Part shown: one piece after another, positions 56,275 through 64,000 of the stretch
How the letters are laid out: each line of letters starts with the position of its first letter
How positions within the stretch are numbered: the stretch's first letter is position 1
Assembly (NCBI GenBank): GCA_963662175.1
Contig: OY759217.1
Coordinates: forward strand, 52,986,108-53,050,107
Length of the DNA stretch: 64,000 nucleotides
Direction of reading: 5' to 3'
DNA from: Aradus depressus
Taxonomy: Eukaryota; Arthropoda; Insecta; Hemiptera; Aradidae
Notes under the pieces: generated by a model
What the model was told of the DNA's origin: nothing
The model's input: the letters and a program-made list of their open reading frames with translations, nothing else
Database searches by the model: none
Program-made: the position numbers and the translations under genes

Positions 56275-56735
56275 AAGTCTTGTCTGTTTGTGCCTGTGAA
56301 GATGATTACTGCCGATAGAATGATTGTATTGACATGAAATTTCATATGTTACTTTGAAACCCAATAAAGGACAACATATATAAATTTTTTGCGGAATCGG
56401 CGGAAGGAGATCAGAGGGAATCTCAACTCAAAAACCCAATAACTGGCGATGTAATGAATTTATCAGCATGAAATTTTATATGTGAATCCGAAACCCCATA
56501 AGAACGAGACCTACACATTTTCAGTCAAATCGGCCGAAGGGAAGTGGAGGATTAGAGAAGAGGCCTAACTCAAAAACTGGAAAAACTCTCATTGTAATTA
56601 ATGGGTCAACACGAAATTTGGAAAAATGATTCAGAAGTCCCTGGATAAGATATCTATTGATTTTCGAACAAATCGTTACATTGAGTTCAGAGGGAAAGCA
56701 AACATTGCCATGATTCACCGACGACTGTGTTTTTT
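56275..56735. repeat. Dispersed noncoding repeat family
   Basis: gatagaatgattgtattgac, atgaaatttcatatgt, tcaactcaaaaacccaataa and agtcaaatcggccgaaggga occur in family order. Confidence 0.6.
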
Positions 56736-57132
56736 TGTTGACGCTCCCCTTAAATATTTTCTATTCAAAGAGATGAAGAAAAACAACAAAAAGGCATATT
56801 AATTTGATGAAAGTAAAGCTAAACTAAATTGACAAAGAAATAGAGCGGACAAGATGGCGGACAATGGTTGATAATGAGGCTGGCCAGAGGTGGCCCCAGA
56901 CAGCACCTTTCCATCCTACTTAACTCCCTTCCTTCTTATGTTCTCTCCATTGTCTGTCTGTCTGTCTGTATATCTGTTAGAGTGTCACCCACTGAACAGG
57001 CTTTCTGAAGAACGGCGTGTCCACTCTCACGCACATTCGTCTCCATCCATCTCATACGTCAAACATGTTGAACGAACACATCGCACAGGTTTGTTCGCGT
57101 TACACGATCGCAGCCTATTGTACATTCGGGTA

Positions 57133-57240
57133 ACTGTCCATGTAATGAATGTATCGACAAAAACCAATAACTGTCCATATAATGAATGCATCGACAAAAA
57201 CCAATAACTGTCCATGTAATGAATGTATCGACAAAAAATT
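57133..57240 (+). repeat. 37-bp tandem repeat, 3 copies
   Basis: aactgtccatgtaatgaatg with tatcgacaaaaaccaat, arising within the dispersed repeat family's own sequence. Confidence 0.88.
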
Positions 57241-57835
57241 TAGTATGTGCATTCAGAAGTTCTTATGTAACAACAATTAACTTTATTTTTGTTAATCGAT
57301 TAGTTTTCGAGAGAAAGCAGAAATGTCAGCAGACATTATTCAATCATTAAACTGCATTATACATTATACTGCACTTCCTCAAATAAATAGCTTTGCTCTT
57401 ACCTAAAGTCTACATTTTAAACATACTTATATGTAACCATAATATTAAGTTTGTTAAAGACTGCTTTACATGCCATCAAGATATAAATTCAACCAAAAAA
57501 AAATAATAATAATAATAATGAAAAATCCTTTTATAAGACTAACCTAACTGTATTCGTGTGGTTCTCAGGCATGTTAGTGCGAAAACTACACCGGACGTTT
57601 AAATTGGTTCCGGAAAAGATGAATATTAAATATTTTAATAAAAACAAAATGTTAGCCACACAAAATAATAAAGTACACTTTTACATAATATTTACATATT
57701 GTAATGTTATGTGAATCGTAAAATATATTTTCAAAAACTAATCAAGGCAACGAAATTAAAAAGTAGAACGTGTCTGTTTGTTCAGGAGGTATGACGTTTT
57801 TCAGTTTAGCCCCCTCTCGTCTTCACCTTCCCTTT
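57241..57835. other. AT-rich, dispersed repeat remnants; no gene seen
   Basis: Begins with tttagtatgtgcattcagaa of the dispersed family. A (ata/aat)n tract lies near 57500. Confidence 0.5.
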
Positions 57836-58312
57836 TGCCAATTTTGCTGAACATTAACTGCAGTTATTTTTGAGGTAAGCCTCTCTAATCCCTCCTTCCC
57901 TTTTGCCAATTTTGCTGAACATTAACTGCAGTTATTTTTGAGGTAAGCCTCTCTAATCCCTCCTTCCCTTTTGCCAATTTTGCTGAACATTAACTGCAGT
58001 TATTTTTGAGGTAAGCCTCTCTAATCCCTCCTTCCCTTTTGCCAATTTTGCTGAACATTAACTGCAGTTATTTTTGAGGTAAGCCTCTCTAATCCCTCCT
58101 TCCCTTTTGCCAATTTTGCTGAACATTAACTGCAGTTATTTTTGAGGTAAGCCTCTCTAATCCCTCCTTCCCTTTTGCCAATTTTGCTGAACATTAACTG
58201 CAGTTATTTTTGAGGTAAGCCTCTCTAATCCCTCCTTCCCTTTTGAAAATTTTGCTGAACATTAACTGCAGTTATTTTTGAGGTAAGCCTCTCTAATCCC
58301 TCCTCCCTTCGC
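57836..58312 (+). repeat. 68-bp tandem repeat, 7 copies
   Basis: The unit includes ttttgctgaacattaactgc, agttatttttgaggtaagcc and tctctaatccctccttccc. It is the reverse complement of a segment of the dispersed family (aactcaaaaac ... gatcagagg). Copies are nearly identical. Confidence 0.93.
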
Positions 58313-58740
58313 CCGATTTGGCTGAAAATCGATAGACGTTGTCCTTATAAAGTTTAGATCGATCACACACTTAAAATATTATGTCGATACATTCATTCTA
58401 TCGACAGTTAATAGAAATCCCCCCCCCCCCCCTTGACTGATTTGACTGAAAAACAATAGGTGTCTTCTTTAGAGGGTTCTGGACTCACACACATGTCGAT
58501 ACATTTATTCTATTGGGAGTTATCGTGTTCACAGTAAAAGTGGTCGGTGAATCATCGACAATGTACTTCCACTTTCGATGGTTTGACACAAAAATTATTT
58601 ATACTATAGATTTTAGCCCAAACTTCTATTGGTTTTGGAGGGAGAGTAAGAACTTAATTGATTAAATCGTGCTGGGGAAGTATACTGGCGATGATTCACC
58701 GACGAATGTGACTGAAAGGTGGCACTGCTAAGTAAGCCAG
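58313..58740. repeat. Dispersed noncoding repeat family, with a 14-C run
   Basis: gatttgactgaaaa, acatgtcgatacatttattc and gctggggaagtatactggcg with atgattcaccgacg. The C run is at 58419-58432. Confidence 0.6.
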
Positions 58741-58984
58741 TGGACAACAACTCTGTTATTTTATTATATACAGCAGACCCACAACAACCTCCTCAAAAAT
58801 CCCAGAATTTGTATCTATTCAATACGCCCCTCTGAATATTTCAATTGTTCGTTTTACAAAACACTTCAAACGGAAGGAAACTAAAGTTTCAATATGCCTT
58901 TCAAACATCAATATTAGATATATTGCACCTAGGGACCTAAGCATCCAATCCATATATTACTTCCCTCCAGCTCTACTGTGTGAG

Positions 58985-59125
58985 TATCTAACATCGCACA
59001 GATTCGGGATCATCTCTTACACGTTATATACGAAGGAAGGCGTGCTCAAGGTTTTTATATCCAAGATAAAAAATCGAAGGGCGGTGTTTCGAATCCATGA
59101 TGTTGAGCGCAGCTACCGGCGCCCT
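58985..59125 (-). mobile_element. SINE fragment with tRNA-like head, decayed
   Basis: On the minus strand gggcgccggtagctgcgctc and ggattcgaaacacc (B box) are followed by a weakened core. It is older than the copy at 13914-14302. Confidence 0.7.
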
Positions 59126-59679
59126 CTTAAAGAGCAATATTAGGAGCAGAGTGGAGAAGAACAGGTTCTCAATCAGAAGAGATGGTCACCATTGATCGGA
59201 ATTCGAGCCTTACTTAACTAAGCCAATGATGGAGTTCGATCTGATGGAGTTCCGCACGAATCCCGCCGACCGGGATGTCCCCGTTCGCCCAAACATACAG
59301 ATAAACATCTTATATCCACGGTAGATCTTTTTAAAAATATTTATGGCCAATAAATACTTTCCTTTGAAAAGCTTTATGAACACCGACATTTTGTAAGGGA
59401 AATCGATGATTTCATCATATTTCTTATCGATGGTTTCATCACATTTCAGATTTTTGAAAAATCATGTTTCGCAATAAAATTTGGAATGTCCTGTTTCTGG
59501 CTGCCTCTGCGTAAAGAAATATATAAAACTTTGATTTTGTTTTGCAATTTGAAGGAGGATTTCAATATGGTGCAAGAAGAAATGTTTAATTATCACATAA
59601 GTTATTATTACAAACTTAATCATTCATTTTTAATGATTCAATTTCAATGGTCATCTAAAATGGGACTTGTTCCCGCCTG
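59126..59679. other. No gene seen
   Basis: AT-rich unique sequence; the short frame near 59486 lacks support. Confidence 0.5.
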
Positions 59680-59941
59680 GGCCTCCGACCGAGGCCCTTA
59701 GAATTCTTATCTGCGAGGTGAAAAAACGTTGAGAACGCCGTCCTTCGGATGGGACGTTAAACGATGGTCCCGAGCCTGTACAAAATTAGCTATACATTGA
59801 AGACCCCTCCCCAAGGTGAATAAACCCTCGATAGACAAACTTTGGGATTCCCACAGTAGAGTCGGGCTTAAAAGAGTGAGAGAGAAAGAGCGCTCTGGTA
59901 GTAGGCGATATGTCCTTGTAGTTAAAGCCCGGGCATGAGTC
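59680..59941 (+). mobile_element. SINE copy, body and 3' end
   Basis: Contains gccgtccttcggatgggacg, gatggtcccgagcctgtac, agacccctccccaaggtgaa, agagcgctctggtagtaggc and agcccgggcatgagtca in order. Most of the tRNA-like head is missing. Confidence 0.85.
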
Positions 59942-60578
59942 ACAATAACTGACTCATTTCATAATCGATTAATGTGTTTAATGTAATTAAAATAACATGT
60001 TATAATAATTTTATATTTAAAATACTTTTTCTTAATGTTTTTTAAGTTATTTTAATGTTTTTTATTAATCTAAATGTTCCAGTTCAATTAATTTCTGACC
60101 GATGATAATTCATAGATTTTCTAGGTCTTAGAAATTCTATAATTACCGGATGAGAGAGATTTCAGTGTATATTTGAATCAGTTTTATGTTCTTCAATTGT
60201 GATTAGCTTCTTAAAATGTAAGTACTCTTTTTTCTTCTAGACCGAGGTAACTTGTGTTAATTATATGAAGATAATTGTGTTTTCTGCTCACTAGCTTTCT
60301 ACAAGATTTCTGTTGGACTGGCCGGAACGTTAAGAATGTACTATTTGAAAATAGTGAATAGTTACTCAATGTAGTGTGGATTATTTATTAAGTCATAAGT
60401 AGACACGGAAGTAGGAAGTTTATGGGAGTACACTTCATTTTTTATATAATTTCGGTTAATAGAGAGTTTTTTGAATAGAAAATGTAGAAAACTATAATTT
60501 GGTGATTATCTGTGGAGGCCATGAGGAGACAGGTGAGGCCTTGGTGATAACAGCAGGAATCTAATCTGTGTTAGTGTC
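59942..60578. other. AT-rich unique sequence; no gene seen
   Basis: Nothing recognisable. Confidence 0.5.
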
Positions 60579-61312
60579 GTTTGTAGAATAACAAAAACAG
60601 GAGACAATGCAACTAATGAGTGTAGGCAGCTGTAGATTACATAGCATAGTCACAAACGTTATTCGGTCAATCGCTGACTATGTACTTGCTCACCAGGGAT
60701 TAATCAATTAACATTTCGCGCTCCCTCCACCCTCCATCCTCCACCTTCCATCCTCCACCCTCCATCCTCCAGCCTCCATCCTCCACCCTCCACCCTCCAT
60801 CCTCCACCCTCCACCCTCCACCTTCCATTACCAATCGACCGTTCGGGCAACAACAAAAATCAACAGCTGACTTACATAAACAGCTTATGAATACTCATAC
60901 TAAATTTTGGGTTGAAACATTCATTACAATGGCATTTATTAGGGTTTGTAGAATAACAAAAACAGGAGACAATGCAACTAATGAGTGTAGGCAGCTGTAG
61001 ATTACATAGCATAGTCACAAACGTTATTCGGTCAATCGCTGACTATGTACTTGCTCACCAGGGATTAATCAATTAACATTTCGCGCTCCCTCCACCCTCC
61101 ATCCTCCACCCTCCACCTTCCATCCTCCACCCTCCATCCTCCACCCTCCATCCTCCACCCACCACCCTCCACTCTCCACCCTCCACCCTCCATTACCAAT
61201 CGACCGTTCGGGCAACAACAAAAATCAACAGCTGACTTACATAAACAGCTTATGAATACTCATACTAAATTTTGGGTTGAAACATTCATTACAATGGCAT
61301 TTATTAGGGTTT
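60579..61312 (+). repeat. 365-bp tandem duplication, two copies
   Basis: tttgtagaataacaaaaaca to ggcatttattagggttt occurs twice in direct order. Each copy contains a (ccaccctccatcct)n tract of different internal order, otherwise nearly identical. Confidence 0.93.
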
Positions 61313-61604
61313 ATGAGGTCTGATCCTCCCCTCGCTGAAAATAATTAGATATCGTCCGTATGGGGTTTTGGATACACATAAAATTTCGTTTCGATACATT
61401 TATTTCATCGGACTCCGATTGATTACTCAATCGTGTTCGCAGAGAAACACACACATACGCATAGACATATATTACTTTTTCCCATTTTTGCAATCAGAGG
61501 GTCGGAAAATGCGCAATTCCGGTGAAAACTGTACATCGAATTACTGACCGATTAATTAACTTCCCCTATACTTTGCATAGCTGGGGAAATTATAGGTGAA
61601 CTAG
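61313..61604. repeat. Dispersed noncoding repeat family
   Basis: aaatttcgtttcgatacatt, tcgcagagaaacacacacat and ctgaccgattaattaacttc match other copies. Confidence 0.6.
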
Positions 61605-61760
61605 CAGTAATACCCGGCGTTGCCCGGGGAACTTTGACTTTTCTCCCAATATCTCCTACAAGGCTATTCAGTTCCTCGACAGTACATTCATGATGTTATA
61701 ATTTTCAATTATTCATACGGAATAAGGCTTATAGTCCTTCAACTGTAGTAACGCTAGCTT
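61605..61760 (+). repeat. Dispersed repeat family with CCCGG hairpin, copy 3
   Basis: gcagtaatacccggcgttgc, ccggggaactttgactttt, then catgatgttataattttcaa and ttattcatacggaataaggc. It is the best match to copy 1. Confidence 0.75.
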
Positions 61761-62037
61761 TGGAGCTAAAACTAATTTATTCAAAAAGATTTCTCATTAA
61801 TCGTTGCAATGGTTTTCGAGTTACAAAGATTGCGTGGGTGGATGCTGGGATGGACCAGATATTGAGGTACTAATACGCCTATAACCTTCCACAGACGATG
61901 ACGAACAAATTAAAAAAAAAAATAATCAAATGCATGAAGCCGTTCGTGAGTTATAGCGGCACAACGCACAGACATGTTCAGCTTTATATGTATGATAATA
62001 AAGGAGCCCGTTTCTGTCAGCCATATTAGGGAAATTC
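61761..62037. repeat. Downstream part of the CCCGG-hairpin repeat
   Basis: tggttttcgagttacaaaga and gttatagcggcacaacgcac, a tail type seen in dispersed invertebrate repeats. No gene. Confidence 0.45.
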
Positions 62038-62345
62038 AGACTCATGCCTGCGCTTACGAGGTCATATCGCCTACTAACAGAGCGCTCTTTCGTCACTCTG
62101 GTAGACATGAGCCCGACTACTGTGAGAGTAATAAATGTTGTCTATCCAGGTTTAGTTACTGAGATGGCAATTAACGAGTATCCGTATTGTACAGGTTCGG
62201 GACCATCGCTAAACATCCTATACAATGTTACGGCATACTCACTGTTTTTTTTGTACCTCTCACATATAACTTCGGCCAGGTTTCGAACACGCAATCTTGA
62301 GCTCAGTAGGCAAGCATGCTATCTTTGTGCTCCCGGCGCTCTAGA
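62038..62345 (-). mobile_element. SINE copy, nearly full length, decayed
   Basis: In plus order: actcatgcctgcgcttacga, ggtcatatcgcctac, agagcgctctttcgtcactc, gttcgggaccatcgctaaac, ggtttcgaacacgcaatctt (B box on the minus strand) and gctcccggcgctc. The core gccgtccttcgg is disrupted. Confidence 0.8.
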
Positions 62346-62349
62346 AAAA

Positions 62350-62720
62350 TTCGATGTTGAGTTTACACTGGAATTTCATGTTTTTCAACCCCTCTTTTCC
62401 AAAAATGAAAAAAATAATCTTTCTGTCCGATGGATGAATGTATCGAATTTATACGTGTATCCAGAAGACCATAAGGACAACGTCTATTGATTTTCAGCCA
62501 AATTGGTCAAACAGAAGCAAGGGATCAGAGGAGGGGGCTAACTCAAAAACGGTAGTTTGTTCATTCACAAGTCCCTCAAAAAGACATCTATAGATTTTTA
62601 TTTAATCAAATCGTTAAATTAGGTTCAGAGGGAGAGCAACAACTTAGTTTATTTATCGCGTTGGGGAAGTACTTTGCCGATGATTCACATTTCCTTAAGA
62701 AGATACAAGGGCTAGAGCAA
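62350..62720. repeat. Dispersed noncoding repeat family
   Basis: gatgaatgtatcgaatttat, cgtctattgattttcagcca and ttggggaagtactttgccga with tgattcaca. Confidence 0.6.
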
Positions 62721-64000
62721 TGAGTCAGTACCAAGTGTTAACGTTGAAGGAAGATAGCTGAGGTATGTCTTCTCTTTATTATTATTGTTCTCTTTTCTTC
62801 TTTAAAAGGAAAATAGGAAAGATGATGTTTTTATCATTACAATTATATTTATTGTTGAGATAGCCAGAGTGTTAGAAGACATCTTTTAGTCATCCCGATG
62901 AAGGTTACAGATAATAACACAACACTACTGATTCTAATAATCCTATATAGATAGATAATCGGCTCTCCTTCCTTGGCCTTCAACATCACAGAACAGATAA
63001 CAAAAACGTTATGACTTTTGTTTTTATATTTTAAATTGTTATAAAAAGAAGTCGGCAATGTACTTCCCCACCACGAATTCATCAATTAGGTTAACAGGGG
63101 CTTCTGAATCTTCATGTTTGAAACAGGGACAAAAGTCTGGAGGGAAATCCGGATGAAACAGCCCCAACCTGCTGGCCTACACGGACTTCTCTGTGCAAAC
63201 TAAGAGATTAAACCCAGCGGAGCGATGGGTACTATAAATAAGTATATATATGATGACCCATATCCATTACCACTGTTTCAAAAACCGTGATCATTCTTCG
63301 GAATGCCTAACTGCAAATGGAGGTGGCAAAGAATAACGGAAGTTTACTAGCTATACGAAAGATGCCATCGCCTTCCAATGCTAAAGAGCTCCACTCCCTC
63401 CTGGTCTCTTCTCGTACTGTTCCATAAGTACCCAGAAACCAGTGCTGAACAAGACTGGAGTGTCGCCCTACCTGGTGGAGGTGCGTAGGGCTCAGCTTCA
63501 CAAACATACAGACCAGCTTCCAGGCTCAGGCGGAAATAATGTTTTTTTCTAAATTATGTAAAACACGTGTCCGGGAAATATCTAATAAACAAAATGCCAG
63601 TTGTTTGAATCGTTTGCTATTTTATTACAATTTTATTAAAGTTTTTTGTTTTCAAGAGAGAGTGAAAACTAAGTCGATTACGAATAAATCGATAAGGAGA
63701 TGGAGGAGAGAAATGTATTGCCGATAGTTCATAGATTTTTTGATTTTTCTTACTCTGATAAAAAATAAATAATTTATAATAATTCTCCCTCAATATTAAC
63801 ACAATCACTCATGAGAATATTAAAAAATATCAAATGATAATGTTTTATTAATAACTTGGCGTGTTTAGATATTTTAAGAATAAATGTAAATATATTTATT
63901 TGTGTATGATAATTATCGAGAAAGTAAACATTAATTGCGTCGTCTGACGACACGAGCTTTTAGCCTGGTGTTTCACGAAAATTGGTGGACCCCTCCTTGT
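62721..64000. other. AT-rich sequence; no gene seen
   Basis: A short piece near 63055 (ggcaatgtacttccccacca) is again the dispersed-family motif, reverse strand. No supported frame. Confidence 0.5.

Noticed and set aside
56985..57020. Possible SINE piece (ctttctgaagaacggcgtgtc)
   Set aside because: Only about 20 bases resemble the SINE core, with no flanking SINE blocks.
62044..62490. 148-codon frame on the plus strand
   Set aside because: It runs through a SINE copy on the opposite strand and into dispersed repeat.

Overview
The window is eukaryotic nuclear DNA, most likely from an arthropod and probably an insect. It is AT-rich and intron-bearing, and it is packed with R1-type non-LTR retrotransposons, a Tc1-like element, a long-terminal-repeat (LTR) retrotransposon, tRNA-derived SINEs and many different minisatellites. 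There is no operon-like gene packing and no ribosomal or bacterial content. I cannot name the species.

The main content is two paralogous copies of a small split gene, both on the minus strand. Locus A has exon 1 at 14579-14713, exon 2 at 3369-3433 and exon 3 at 3029-3152. Locus B has exon 1 at 34066-34198, exon 2 at 32211-32275 and exon 3 at 30754-30895. Exon 1 encodes a classic signal peptide, and the other exons encode a short mature protein I do not recognise. In A the three exons join in phase into about 103 codons. In B exon 1 is two bases shorter before the donor, so a direct join goes out of frame. By eye, the introns and 3' untranslated regions of A and B are more alike (about 85-90 percent) than the coding exons (about 65 percent in exon 2, about 30 percent amino-acid identity in exon 3). 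That pattern is known for fast-evolving secreted effector, salivary and venom gene families.

On the 5' side of each gene, the segment carrying the signal-peptide exon and its splice acceptor has been amplified head to tail into a satellite. There are 22 units at locus A (14579-17891) and about 110 at locus B (34066 to an assembly gap at 48672-48871). Units are 128/129 bp or 161-163 bp and differ by an in-frame 33-bp segment.

Locus A's first intron has been filled by transposons: a SINE (13914-14302) whose empty site is visible in locus B, a 6.9-kb internally deleted LTR retrotransposon (5173-12098, LTRs about 1 percent different), a further SINE fragment and a dead Tc1-like element (3658-5055). 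Between the loci lie a broken non-LTR reverse transcriptase (17892-19100), 36-bp and 81-bp minisatellites (19098-22616), a hairpin-forming repeat carrying an insertion with a probable hammerhead ribozyme (23179-23220), and an R1-clade retrotransposon fragment set in AC microsatellites (24054-25940). To the right of the gap I find no credible gene, only minisatellites, SINE copies and a dispersed noncoding repeat family.

All percent identities and copy numbers are by-eye counts. Exon calls rest on splice signals, phase and paralogue comparison, with no transcript evidence.
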